DNA of 64,000 bases, from positions 7,548,902-7,612,901 of the forward strand of contig NC_133481.1 in assembly GCF_025370935.1 (NCBI RefSeq), written 5' to 3'. The stretch's first letter is position 1. Each line of letters opens with the position of its first letter. Source of the stretch: Choristoneura fumiferana (Eukaryota; Arthropoda; Insecta; Lepidoptera; Tortricidae). The notes beneath the pieces were generated by a model. That model saw only the letters and a program-made list of their open reading frames with translations, did no database searches and was not told the origin of the DNA. Of this stretch, positions 1 through 9,772 are shown one piece after another. The position numbers and the translations under genes are program-made.

Positions 1-530
1 ATTATCTCAAAGTCAAAGTCAAATTCAATTTAGGCTATCACACAAGCACTTATGAATGTCAAAAAAAAATCTACCACCGGTTCGGAAAAACCTCTGTTGA
101 GAAGAATCCGGCAAGAAACTCAACGAGGTATATTTTTTGTTAAACAGATTTACAATATTATTAAATGATATCTATACATCATATTGTCAAAACAACCGTC
201 AAATCTCCGTTGTCTATTTCTACGACCAAAAATTATACTGCATATCAATACATTTCGAGTAGTTGTAGTGAGATATAGTTTGCATGCCCTTTTTAACGGT
301 AGCTATGGTCGTTACTCAAATGTGGTCTGTACGACCGCATGAAGTGACTAAATGACTAATATTGAGTCAACACGACGTGACTAATAATTGTTAACCCACT
401 AGCCCTTCATAACCTTCTATGATCGGTAACAGACAGTGTATTAGTTTTATCAAAAATAGGTTAATTAGTTTAGGCTTGAGGACATTATAAAGTAGTTTAA
501 AACTTTCACGACATTCATACAATACAATAA
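1..530. other. AT-rich stretch without a gene
   Basis: No coding region is supported. Around 62-125 there is a short piece with the words 'ggttcggaaaaacctc' and 'agaagaatccggcaagaaac', which resembles the LINE-tail repeats at about 18.7 kb and 34.6 kb (frames of the type 'gaaagcgctgg' and 'agaagaatgcg'), so this is probably a decayed LINE 3' fragment. The rest shows nothing recognisable. Confidence 0.4.
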
Positions 531-665
531 CTCTTTATTGCACACCAATACAGTAAACAGTACAGAGAACACAAGTATATACATAGAGATTTTCTAAGGT
601 AAGCAATAGGCGGCCTTATCGCTTCAGAGCGATCTCTTCCAGGCAACCTTTACAATGGACAGAAA
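525..665 (-). repeat. LINE 3'-tail fragment
   Basis: The words 'ctttattgcacaccaata' and 'gtaaacagtacagagaac' recur with small changes at 58915-58970. Read on the minus strand this is a transcript tail ending in CAATAAAGAG, a polyadenylation-signal-like end typical of 5'-truncated LINE copies. The family is not assignable from this length. Confidence 0.45.
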
Positions 666-865
666 TAAGGAATACATTTTAGCAGGTGGTGCAATTTACA
701 GTAGATTAGAGCTGTATCAAGAATACATAAAACTAACACATACAATACACATACACAACAAATCTAAACAGATAGATAGGTAGATAGATACCATAACAAC
801 ACATAAATAAGCTAACTATAAAATTCATACGCAAGATGACAGGATTCATTTAGTCGTGTCTGATT

Positions 866-962
866 GTCTAACGTTTCTGATGCTCGCGATCGCAATCAAG
901 TGACAGTTTTTGTATGCGAAAACTGTCATTTGATTGTAATCGCGAGTGTCAGAATCAATAGG
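866..962. mobile_element. Palindromic MITE, family P1, copy 1
   Basis: Two arms of about 45 bp, around 'tgctcgcgatcgcaatcaag' on the left and its inverse on the right, flank a spacer of about 7 bp. The same palindrome recurs at 62752-62858. Such a near-complete inverted repeat without coding capacity fits a foldback MITE. No target duplication was identified. Confidence 0.7.
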
Positions 963-1139
963 CAAAACGGAAGGGAGGACCCCCTTCCCACTGTTGGACA
1001 TGATGCCTTCTTTCAGAAAGAAAGAAAGAAGAAAGAAAGAAGAGAAGTTCTTCGCAGCGCTTACACGATGTTTACTTGCAAATGTTAAAATATGATGTTC
1101 CTAAGTCCATATGATCTATTATATCTCTTCTTCTCTCTT

Positions 1140-1470
1140 CTTCAGCCCATAGCTACTCAATGCTGAGTGTAGGCATCCTACATTGCTCGCCACTCATCTC
1201 GGTCCAGTGCTCTCCTCATCCAGCACCTTCCCGCCACTTTGACCAGGTCGTCGGTCCACCTCATCTCCTGTCTACCAACGTTTCTCCGCCAGGTTCTGGG
1301 TCTCCACTCCATCACGGCCTTCCCCCATCTTCCATCACTCTTGCGACATATGTGTCCAGCCCACTTCCTTTGGGTGATTACATTGGCTATATCGGTCGGT
1401 GAGCCTTGTTCGTCTCCGAATCTCCGTATTTTGGAATCTGTTATATTTCATACAATAAACGTGAGAATGA
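1140..1470 (-). pseudogene. LINE ORF2 C-terminal fragment (RTE-like)
   Basis: Minus-strand translation shows pieces typical of the last ~80 residues of insect RTE-type LINE polyproteins: a WTDDLVK-like segment, then WMRRALDRDEW and DAYTQH before the stop. Frameshifts and stops break it, and neither reverse transcriptase nor endonuclease is present. It is a 5'-truncated dead copy. The similarity is from memory of the family, so the clade assignment is moderate. Confidence 0.55.
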
Positions 1471-1707
1471 AGGAATTAAGACCTACAAGGTACTTCCGTT
1501 GACGTAAAACTACGAAATTTCGCAAGGAAGGTCTCACGAAACTAGTAAAGTAAAAATAACCGCAAAAATAACCTTGTTTTTTATAGAAATTCTATGAAGT
1601 ACAAGATAATTTTTTGCCAAATTTAAACTCATGTAGTACGCGACGAGTCTATTGCACCCCTAATGTGTGGGCTAGGGAAATAATATTGCAGTTTGAAGCA
1701 AGGTTAT

Positions 1708-2283
1708 TTGGCTATGGTTGCCAAGTGGTAGCAAAACTTGACTATAAAGCTTGAGGTTCCGGGTTCGATCCCCGGTCGGGGCTGATATTTATATAAATAA
1801 TACGAACGTTTATTCTCGGGTCTTATTGGACATTGAATTTATATTATGAATATATATTTGATAGAGTATATTAAAAAGCCGTGGTGGCCGAGTGGTTTGA
1901 CCTATGGCCTCTCAAGCAGAGGATCGTGGGTTCAAACCCCGGCTCGCACCTCTGAGTTTTTCGAAATTCATGTGCGGAATTACATTTAAAATTGATCACG
2001 AGCTTTACGGTGAACGAAAACATCGTGAGGAAACCTGCACAAACCTGCGAAGCAATTCAATGGTGTGTGTGAAGTTCCCAATCCGCACTGGGCCCGCGTG
2101 GGAACTACTGCCCGAGCCCTCTCTTTCTGAGAGGAGGCCTGTGCCCTGCAGTGGGACGTATGTATAGGCTGGGATGATGATGATGAGAGTATATTGTTTA
2201 TCTACGTATATAAGTATGTTTATCCGTTGCCAAGTACAAGCTTAGTTTGGGACTATAGGTAAATTGGTTTCAATTGTCCCATT
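1708..2283 (+). repeat. SINE-A copy, split by SINE-B
   Basis: SINE-A has a tRNA-like head with a B box (here 'ggttcgatcccc'), followed by a body with 'ttattctcgggtctt' and a tail with 'gtttatccgttgcc' and 'caattgtccc'. This copy runs 1708-1862, is interrupted by another SINE (1873-2185) and resumes at 2196-2283. Other copies lie at 2988-3655, 4974-5229, 6790-7032, 19640-19905 and 53795-54052. Confidence 0.75.
1873..2185 (+). mobile_element. SINE-B, full length, with 10-bp target duplication
   Basis: The head is tRNA-like: an A-box region 'gtggccgagtgg' and a B box 'gggttcaaacccc'. The body contains 'acgagctttacggtgaacg' and 'gggcccgcgtgggaac', and the element ends in a (GAT)n microsatellite. 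It is flanked by the direct repeat 'agagtatatt' at 1863-1872 and 2186-2195, a clear target-site duplication from LINE-mediated insertion. A second full copy is at 30277-30552 and fragments lie near 56.3, 58.35 and 60.95 kb. Confidence 0.85.
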
Positions 2284-2585
2284 ATACTTATTTATTTATA
2301 GGCTGCAGTATGGATGGAGCCAGCTGCTATTCTTGCTTCTTTGTTCCCCATGGTACCTACAGTTGTCGGTTACTAGCTTTAGCTTCCTGGTTTGGTCCGT
2401 TAGTCACCCAGTTACCCAACGGTATTGTACCACAAATGGGATAGACAGCACAAAGCCGCAGCTGGTTTGCTTTCTAAAATTAACTGACACAATTAAATAG
2501 TAACTTAGTAATAGTATTTCGAGTCATGCTGGAAACAAGTTAGCACGATGGGCATCGAAAATAAACTCGTGAAACGGGAAAAACT
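2284..2585. other. Unassigned stretch
   Basis: No gene or recognised repeat could be supported. One long open frame exists on the plus strand but its predicted peptide has no recognisable features and sits directly against a SINE tail. Confidence 0.4.
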
Positions 2586-2942
2586 TTAAATTCAAGGTTC
2601 GGTTCTACTCACAAAACTAAGCTACTTTTGTTTTGGAACATTTTCAAAAAACTTAAATTTAGGTCATTTCAGATCCCCAAAGTTTGATTGTTAAATCAGT
2701 GTATCGGACATAACGGTGTTATCGCTGTCTCTTGGTACGGGGGCCTTGAAATAATTTTCGACATTTATTTGACATCTCTAAGATAAACATTTATCAATGT
2801 GCCGTCAATTTAGAATTGTATCGCATACATTGAAAACTAAATTCAAATTGTATGTTTATTTTTTATAAACAGTGATTATATAAAAAAAGGATCAGAACAA
2901 AAGTAGCTCAATTATGCGAGTAGAACCAAACCCTGGATTTAA
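2586..2942. mobile_element. MITE with ~47-bp terminal inverted repeats
   Basis: The left arm starts 'ttaaattcaaggttcggttc' and contains 'gctacttttgtt'; the right arm reads as its inverse, ending 'aaccaaaccctggatttaa' and containing 'aacaaaagtagc'. The arms differ at several sites and small indels, so the copy is not young. The centre has no coding potential. Confidence 0.65.
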
Positions 2943-2987
2943 AACCCCACAGTCAGACTCCTTGTATAAATAATAATAAATAAATAA

Positions 2988-3655
2988 ATATAACGGGACA
3001 ATTAACACCAATTAACCTAGTCCCAAAGTAAGCTTAGCAAAGCTTGTGTTATGGGTACTAAGCAACGGATAAATATGGCAGAAGAGTCTGGAAGTGCATC
3101 CTTTCCCAACTATTAAACAATTTACCGTTGACAATTGCGAAAAAACTTGAAAGTAATAACAGTAAACAAATTAAAAGCGCGATTAAAAGATATTTTATAA
3201 AAGATATATTTAAGAGGGAAGGGACGGATGTGCACTCAGACTTAGGTTAGTAAGATAAAGCAAAAACTGCATGCATGAAAAATAATGAATTATATTATAT
3301 AAGAAATTAAATATCTACTCGCATGTATACTTAGACTAATTACGCGTGAGCAACTCAGTCTTTCGCTAATCGAGGCCACGCAAAATCCTTAAAATTAGGA
3401 TTAAGGACTCTCTAATGATTGTAAAATGCTTTTTGTTCTTTTGCTTGAAATAAACAGCTTACATTTTTTTTTTTTTTTTTTTAATATAATTATTTAGATA
3501 GATACATACTTAAATACATATTAAACACCCAAGACCCGAGAACAGACATTCGTATTTTTCATACAAATATCTGCCCCGACACGGGAATCGAACCCGGGAC
3601 CTCAAGCTTCGTAGTCAGGTTCTCTAACCACTAGGCCATCTGACCGTCACAACGT
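2988..3655 (-). repeat. SINE-A copy, split by a LINE tail
   Basis: The SINE-A tail (2988-3071) and its tRNA-like head with B box inverse 'gaatcgaacccggg' (3487-3655) are in the right order for a minus-strand copy but are separated by about 415 bp of unrelated sequence. Confidence 0.7.
3072..3486 (+). mobile_element. Insertion inside SINE-A, probably a LINE 3' end
   Basis: The block interrupts the SINE at 'ggataaatat' and resumes at 'aatataattattt'. It contains 'gaaataaacagcttac' followed by a run of about 19 T, a pattern of LINE 3' ends in this window (compare 9075-9092). Family and exact duplicated target bases are uncertain. Confidence 0.45.
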
Positions 3656-4012
3656 CTGACGTAACAAATTTAATCACAGGTTTTTACCGCATAACCCCAA
3701 TGAGAATTTTCCAAAACTCACATTTATTTCTTATCTACATTTAGGGATCTCTGCGTAAGTCCAAGGGTTGGGGCTCGGCTTGATGAGTCAGTCAGGACGT
3801 TTCTATTTATTGAGATTTAATTATACCCCACATACCGCTACGGTAATGTCATTCGTAAAGTAATGTAACGAATGACTCATTTGGACCTGATTCTTGTATG
3901 ACTCACTTGATGCTTTGAATGAGCGATTAGGAGTAGGTAGCTCTCGTAACGGGTCTTGGCAAAAAAACATAGTTATACATTTATTATTCGTGAATACTAT
4001 AATAGTAGAGTT

Positions 4013-4160
4013 ACCCCCTTTTCACACCCTTTTTCCATTGATTAAATTTACTTGACGGATAAATGTGATGCCGTCTCTGTTAGTTTTGTTCAAATAGACG
4101 GGGACGGCATCACATTTATCTGTCTCATAAAATTAATCAATGGGTGCTGAAACAGCCCCT
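4013..4160. mobile_element. Palindromic MITE, family P2, copy 1
   Basis: Inverted arms contain 'gacggataaatgtgatgcc' on the left and 'ggcatcacatttatctgtc' on the right, with 'ccattgattaaattt' and 'aaattaatcaatggg' further out. The same structure recurs at 18920-19048. Confidence 0.65.
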
Positions 4161-4227
4161 TAAACGCACATCAAAAAAAGTCCTCTTTTTATAAAAAAGA
4201 AATCGAATTCACATCACATCACATCAT

Positions 4228-4372
4228 TCTGGCACTTGAGGTATCCCATCTTAGGCCTCTAGGTTGGCAACGCATCTGCAATCCCCCTGGTATTGCAGGT
4301 GTCTATGGGCGGTGGTGATCTCTTACCATCAGGAGACCCACTTGCTCGTTTGCCATCCAGTCAAATAAAAAT
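4228..4372 (+). repeat. Repeat C tail
   Basis: Contains 'cccatcttaggcctctagg', 'gggcggtggtgatctc' and 'cttgctcgtttgccatcc'. Copies are at 4797-5330 (minus), 20727-20890 and 59918-60188. It is a short dispersed retroposon with a common 3' end (SINE or LINE tail); the class cannot be fixed here. Confidence 0.65.
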
Positions 4373-4796
4373 AATAAAAAAAAACATCAAAATTAGTGAT
4401 TGCACAGCAAAATACTCCACTCAATATAATTAACTACGTAATAAACCGCAACTTATATTCGTGGCGCACCGCTATTTATCATAAAGTAAAGCATTTTTAT
4501 TATTGCCCAGCTATGACTAACGCACATCATACCTTGTAACTCTTTTTTTCATATAGCTTCTATTTTCATATAACATACAGCAGTTTACCTATATGAAACA
4601 GCATTTTATTTGACTATCATCTTATTATTTATTACCACCGATGACATGGTTCCTAAGAAAAGATCTTTTAGTAACAAGAAAAACTGCATTCAAACATAAA
4701 AAAAAAACCTTTTCTCAGTACGGAAATCGAACCAGGTCGTTTTGAAAAAAAAAACTTAGGTACATTATTTCTATTTGGATATATTTTTATTTTTTA

Positions 4797-5330
4797 TTCG
4801 ACTGGATGGCAAACGAGCAAGTGGGTCTCCTGATGGTAAGAGATCACCACCGCCCATAAACATCTGCAACACCAGGGGTAGCAGATGCGTTGCCAACCTG
4901 GAGGCCTAAGATGGGATACCTCAAGTGGCAGTAATTTCACCGGCTGTCTTACTCTCCACGCCGAAACACAACATAAATATAAAATATAAATATAAATATC
5001 GTTGACACCAATTGACCTAGTCCCAAACTCAGCAAATTTTGTTCTATGGACACTAAGCAACGGATAAACATACTTATATAGATAAATACATACTTTTAAA
5101 TACATATTAAACATCCAAGACCCGAGAACAAACATTCGTATTATTCATACAAATATCTGCCCCGGCCGGGATTCGAACCCGGGACCTTAAGCTTCGAGGT
5201 TCTCTAACCACTCGGCCATCCGGTCGTCAAGCGTGCAAGCACTGCTGCTTCACGGCAGGATTAGCGAGCAAGATGGTGGTAGCAATCCGAGCGGACCTTG
5301 CACAAGGTCCTACCACCTGTAAAAGTCGGA
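4797..5330 (-). repeat. Repeat C, split by SINE-A
   Basis: The 3' half lies at 4797-4972 and the 5' half, with 'gcaagcactgctgcttc' and 'gcgagcaagatggtgg', at 5228-5330. In the uninterrupted copy at 59918-60188 these halves are contiguous across 'gcttgcactgttgtg'. SINE-A at 4974-5229 sits exactly in that junction, so the SINE inserted later. Confidence 0.75.
4974..5229 (-). mobile_element. SINE-A, nested in repeat C
   Basis: Almost full SINE-A in reverse orientation: tail 'gacaccaattgacctagtc', body 'agacccgagaacaaac', and B box inverse 'ggattcgaacccgg', ending with the tRNA-like head at 'ggccatccggtcgtc'. AT-rich (aaatat) repeats lie at its 3' end. Confidence 0.75.
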
Positions 5331-6077
5331 TATCGAAAGTGTCGGTCATCAGCAATAAATTTTACTATGAAACACGATATATAGAATGAATAAAATGCAT
5401 TGTTTACAAATTCTTTAACAATTGAAAACGTCCGGGTTCGATTCCCGAGTTGAGTACAAGTTTATTTAAATGTATGAATGCAGTCTTTCTTGTTATTAAA
5501 ATCGACGACATGGTTCCTAAGAACAGATCTTCGTATGCCTTATAGTTTCAGACTTTCCTATACTGACCGATCAGTATAGTCATTAAGTTTTCTAAAAATT
5601 TCTTAAATTATATTTTACAAAATTATGTTTGACAAATACTCGCATATCGTTGATCGAAAAATGCCGCCAAAACTATTACGCTATAAGTCCCCTGTAGAAT
5701 GTGAATGTGACACAGCTGAGTAAAACAAAACAAAGCAAAATGGCGGCAACTCTGTAAGCATCACGTGTCGCAGGCGCACGCGCACCTGCGGTTCCGCGAA
5801 CTGTCATCAGAGACAATGCGATGTGTACGACACATAAACAATAAGTGCTAATTGACCAGGGAGCTACTGTGGAGCATGCTAACTTTTGCATTGTACAGTC
5901 GAGACTATGAACCACGTATGTACCATCAGCCAAATATATGGTCTACCACCCTAAAGTTGATAATCGTTTGCATGTCATAAAACAATAAAGGCAATAGACG
6001 TGTCTGTCTTGAAAGTTCGACTTTAGCGACATATTAATTTGAAAGGAACTTGTTTAAAAATTTATAAACCACTTATT
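5331..6077. other. Unassigned stretch
   Basis: No supported gene. At 5430-5460 there is a relic of a SINE-A B box ('gggttcgattcccg'). A GC-richer island at 5745-5815 contains a CACGTG E-box and 'gcgcacgcgcacctgcgg', and a minus-strand open frame of 85 codons crosses it (5676-5933), but its first codon is not needed for any recognised protein and no family was recognised. Confidence 0.35.
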
Positions 6078-6206
6078 TGGCTGATGGTACCAGGGTGGAA
6101 CCTTTTCACAATCAAATTTCACAATGATTTCCTTGACTGTAAATGAAAGTATGGATTTCAACGTCATCACAAAGCACAAAGGTTTCCATCCTGGTATAAA
6201 GGTCTA
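6078..6206. mobile_element. MITE, family P3, copy 1
   Basis: Imperfect terminal inverted repeats: 'taccagggtggaacctttt' on the left and 'aggtttccatcctggta' on the right. A related copy is at 22190-22318. No coding capacity. Confidence 0.55.
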
Positions 6207-6271
6207 TTTGCTGCGATTAATTTTTCACTCAATTTTTTAATTGCGATTTTAGTATTTTTAACACCACTTTT

Positions 6272-6722
6272 TAACCCCCGACGCAAAAGGAGGGGTGTTA
6301 TAAGTTTGACCACTATCTGTGTCTGTGTGTCTATATGTCTGTGTGTCTGTCTGTGGCATCGTAGCTCTTAAGCGGTGGACCGATTTGAATGCGGTTTATT
6401 TTATTTGAAAGCAAATTTTGTAGCGATGGTTCTTAGATATGTTGTAACAAAATCGGTTCAGCCGTTTTTGAGAAATTGAACTTTGAAGTGACAAAGTCGG
6501 GAATTTCCTACTTTTTGTAGGTTAGGTTATATAAGTTGACACCAATATCTGTGTCATTCGTGGCATCGTAGCTCATAAACGAATGGACCGATTTAGATGT
6601 GGTTTTTTTAAATGGAAGCTAGTTTCTTTGCGCTGATTTTTAGCTATGTTTTATTAAAATCAGTCCAGCCGTTTTTGAGATAGGTGCTGAACTTTGAAAG
6701 GACAATGTCGGGAGGTTCTCAA
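6272..6722 (+). repeat. Repeat F, two tandem-like copies
   Basis: First copy (6272-6510) starts 'cccccgacgcaaaaggagg' and ends near 'gaagtgacaaagtcggg'; a second diverged copy of the internal part follows at 6525-6722. Complete minus-strand copies are at 30716-30968 and 32953-33188, and a partial copy at 61905-62100. It is a short dispersed repeat without coding capacity. Confidence 0.6.
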
Positions 6723-6789
6723 ATTTTCTAATTGGATGAACTGTTGTTGCTGTTCAAATAATTTGCCAAGTTCAATTTATTTTCATAGT

Positions 6790-7032
6790 CGACCGGATGG
6801 CTAAGTGGTTAGAGAGCCGGCCTACGAAGCTTGAGGTCCCGGGTTCGATTCCCGGCCGGGGCAGATATTTGTATGAATAATACGAATGTTTGTTCTCGGG
6901 TCTTGGATGTTTATATAGTTATGTATTTATCTATATAAGTATGTTTATCTGTTGCCTAGTATCCATTAGTAGTGGTATAAGCTTTGCTTAGTTTGGGACT
7001 AGGTCAATTGGTGTCAAGTGTCCCATGATATT
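6790..7032 (+). mobile_element. SINE-A, full length
   Basis: Head 'gaccggatggctaagtgg', B box 'gggttcgattcccgg', body 'tgttctcgggtctt' and tail 'ggtgtcaagtgtcccatg' followed by (ATT)n. It is the best-preserved copy in the window. No clear target duplication was seen. Confidence 0.75.
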
Positions 7033-7590
7033 ATTATTATTTCATAATTTATACGGAATAACAGAATAACGTTTGTCGGGTTTAGTATATGATTGTTTTT
7101 TTTGGAATCTTTTTGTATTTTTTATTTCAATTCCAAATTCTTAATCTTAATTTGATTGCTTAATAACGATATCTCTTGTCCGAGTGAGCGGTTAGTTCCA
7201 ATGGAGTGCCGAAAGTTTCTCGATGATGTTTCCACGGTATAGATGTCGCTAGTTTCGCTACTTAAGTGGCTAAATAAGAAACAAACAAGCTGAGATATGT
7301 GGTGCATAGGGGAAATTCGTGTCTGTACCGTTTTCCAGCAGTGGTGTAGTGGTATAGATTCCCAGTGCTGGTCTTATTTTTCTGGTTTTCTGTGCATCTA
7401 TATTTCAGTTTGTATTTTCAATTTAGTATATGATATAAATATAGCTTTTACGGAACTCCGCTCAAACAATGTGACCTCCCGCCCGCGGAGCAACCTTGGC
7501 AGCTGGCGTGATCTCAGGCCAATCCGACATAAAGCGTAATTGCAGCTAGTCGGAGCTACGAGTAGATTAGTATGCCATTGTACAATGATA
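7033..7590. other. Unassigned stretch
   Basis: Several short open frames on both strands overlap each other here, and none shows a recognisable motif, splice context or codon pattern. Nothing is supported. Confidence 0.35.
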
Positions 7591-8051
7591 TGTATGTCGG
7601 CGGCCGATCGTAAAATCCGCCAGATCACGAAATTCCTAGGCATATCGTGAAATGGCGCCATTACATGAATTGGCTAAGGAACATCCGCCATATCGTTTAA
7701 AACTCAACGTTTAACGATTGGCCTAGTGGCGTTGAGGCAGATCATGAAATTCCTAGGCCATATCATGAAACGCCGCCATATCGGCACGCTTCGCTTCGCT
7801 CGCTCGGCTCGCGCGTTGTGGTCACAATTCATACTAACAACTCCTCGCTTCGCTCGTCATACCTAATTTTTTCTTTTTTTCGGCATATCACGATGCGCCC
7901 GGTATAGAGCTAGGAATATAGACGAATGCGTTGCTCTAATCGATCTGCCGATTGTTTCTCAGGCACATCGCGCAGGCAAATGGCGCCATTTCATGATTTG
8001 CCTAGGAATTTCGTGATCTGACGGATTTTACGATCGGCCGCCGACATATAC
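7591..8051. mobile_element. Long-TIR MITE with subterminal repeats
   Basis: Arms of about 70 bp match in inverse: left 'tatgtcggcggccgatcg' to 'aaatggcgccatt', right 'tggcgccatttcatg' to 'cgatcggccgccgacata'. Inside, the word 'aaattcctaggc' followed by 'atatc(g/a)tgaaa' recurs, making subterminal repeats. A CpG-rich patch ('cgcttcgcttcgctcgctcg') lies in the centre. No transposase frame. Confidence 0.75.
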
Positions 8052-8169
8052 CTACATCACTATAATATAGTGTCACTCTTTGTCGCTCCCTCTCATCCAC
8101 TCAAAGGTTGATTAGTAGAGATCCCTTAAAAGGACAAGTCCACATTTATACAAGCATCTCAAAGTTTTG

Positions 8170-8230
8170 TCAATTGTATTTCTGTTTCTATTCTTTTGTA
8201 CAATAAAGAGTTTACATAATACATACATAC
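8170..8230 (+). repeat. LINE 3'-tail fragment
   Basis: 'ttctattcttttgtacaata' then 'aagagtttacataatac' followed by a (CATA)n microsatellite: an AATAAA-containing transcript end like other LINE tails in this window. Confidence 0.4.
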
Positions 8231-8242
8231 ATATACATATAG

Positions 8243-8655
8243 TACCGGTCGAGTGCAAAAATATGGACTTATCTAATTCTTCAAAAATGATGTACTATTG
8301 GCCTGTTGTCCGGGACTCTAACTGACGTTTATCGCTATCCCGGGGACCTATGCCATTTTCAGGGATAAAAACTATCCTAGGTTCCCCAAGGACTCAAACT
8401 ATTTATGTGTATACCGAATTCCATCTAAATCGGTTCAGCAGCTTAGACGTGATGAGGTAACAATTCGGTTATTGCGCGCTGTTTCCTCGGGAACTGTACA
8501 AAATGTAGCCTATGTCACTCTCTGGTTCATAAACTATCTCTATGCCAAAAATCACGTCAATCCGTCGCTCCGTTTCGACGTGAAAGACGGACAAACATAC
8601 AAACATAAAAACAGACAAACACACACTTTCGCATTTATAATATTAGTATGGATGG
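8243..8655 (-). mobile_element. Helitron-like fragment
   Basis: On the minus strand it begins with 'actaatattataaatgcgaa', the 5' end also seen in the well-defined Helitron at 33583, followed by 'acggattgacg'-type and 'accgatttagatgg'-type text. The 3' terminus was not located. Another related piece is at 58083-58260. Confidence 0.5.
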
Positions 8656-9117
8656 GATTAGTTAGTGGGGAAGACTCTTATTCCGACGTATGTACTAACT
8701 ATTTTCTATTTTGTAGTCACCATTTTAGGCTCCACTGAAATTCAGCGTCGCTGTACAAAATGTGTAGCAATACATACTGACTGAGTGTAGGTCCTTTTTG
8801 GTTCTTTCATATCATCACTTAATTTAGTGTTATTGTTAGTTTTAGATATTATTTTAAGATGGTGGTACTGATGAGCATTCAGTTAGAGACAGACGAAGAG
8901 TGAGTTAAAAAGACAGAAATATAAAAACTACAATGGTTTTTTCAAAGTATTGTATTGTATTTGTAAGTAAACAACAACGGAAGAAAGACATCGCATTGTT
9001 AATTAAGTTTTTCTTTTGTACATTAATGTAAGGATTAGTAGTTAATTAATGAAATGTACGAGTATTTTTTTATTGAAATAAACAGCTTTTTTTATGAATT
9101 TACAAACATACATAAAA
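8656..9117. other. Unassigned stretch
   Basis: Nothing beyond a second LINE-like tail at about 9000-9092 ('tgaaataaacagctttttt'). Confidence 0.35.
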
Positions 9118-9730
9118 ACCGGCCAAGAGCGTGTCGTACACGCCAAGGATAGGATTCCGTAGCCATTACAAAAAAATCAAATAATATATTTCTAAGGATT
9201 TCGTATTGTGTACTAAATCTTCCAAGTTTAGGTATATTTTATACCTTAGGCTGCTATTTAATTTTACTCTTAAACTACTAATAATTCTCAAGCAATCTTA
9301 GCCGCTATAATTTTCCTTGTAAATTTGATATATTTACTACCATTCTAAATTTTTTCAAATTTTTCCACCCAACTGTTTAGATTTTAGACGGGGGGGGGGG
9401 GGGGTAGACGCTCGATTTCAATGAAAATTTGCACTTTAAAGTTGAATATTTTGCAAGATCACTGAATAGAAAAATTGTCTTAGCAACCCCCCCCCCCCCC
9501 AATGGTTTTAAAAGACCTATCCAACGATACCCCACAATAAAGGGGAAAAATCACTCCCACTTTAGGTACGTCTATTGGAGGTACCCTAAAAAACTTTTAC
9601 TTTTTTTTATTGTACCACTTTGTCGGCGTGACTGATACTGATATAACGGTCTCTGAGCTTACCCGCGGACAGACAGACGGACAGACATGGCGAAACTAGA
9701 AGGGTTCCTAGTTGACTACGGAGCCCTATA
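9118..9730 (+). repeat. Repeat H, long copy with poly-G and poly-C runs
   Basis: Begins 'ccggccaagagcgtgtcg' and ends 'gttcctagttgactacgg' after (GACA)n-like 'ggacagacagacggacag'. Related copies are at 19140-19495, 56600-56955 and, reversed, 44020-44598. This copy alone has a 15-base G run (9390-9404) and a 14-base C run (9487-9500) where other copies have mixed sequence. Confidence 0.65.
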
Positions 9731-9772
9731 ACAAACAAACAAATTTATGGTATGCGAAAGAGCACGTACATA

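Noticed and set aside
1160..1502. Two overlapping plus-strand frames of 80-87 codons
   Set aside because: They are antisense shadows of a minus-strand LINE C-terminal fragment with recognisable residues.
1741..1790. tRNA gene candidate (B box)
   Set aside because: The tRNA-like part belongs to a dispersed SINE with a common body and tail; the cloverleaf is not maintained. The same holds for all other B-box sites in the window.
2264..2500. 78-codon plus-strand frame with hydrophobic residues
   Set aside because: It begins inside a SINE-A tail and shows no motif.
5676..5933. 85-codon minus-strand frame with two hydrophobic stretches
   Set aside because: No family resemblance, no splice or promoter context, and surrounded by repeats; open frames of this size occur by chance here.
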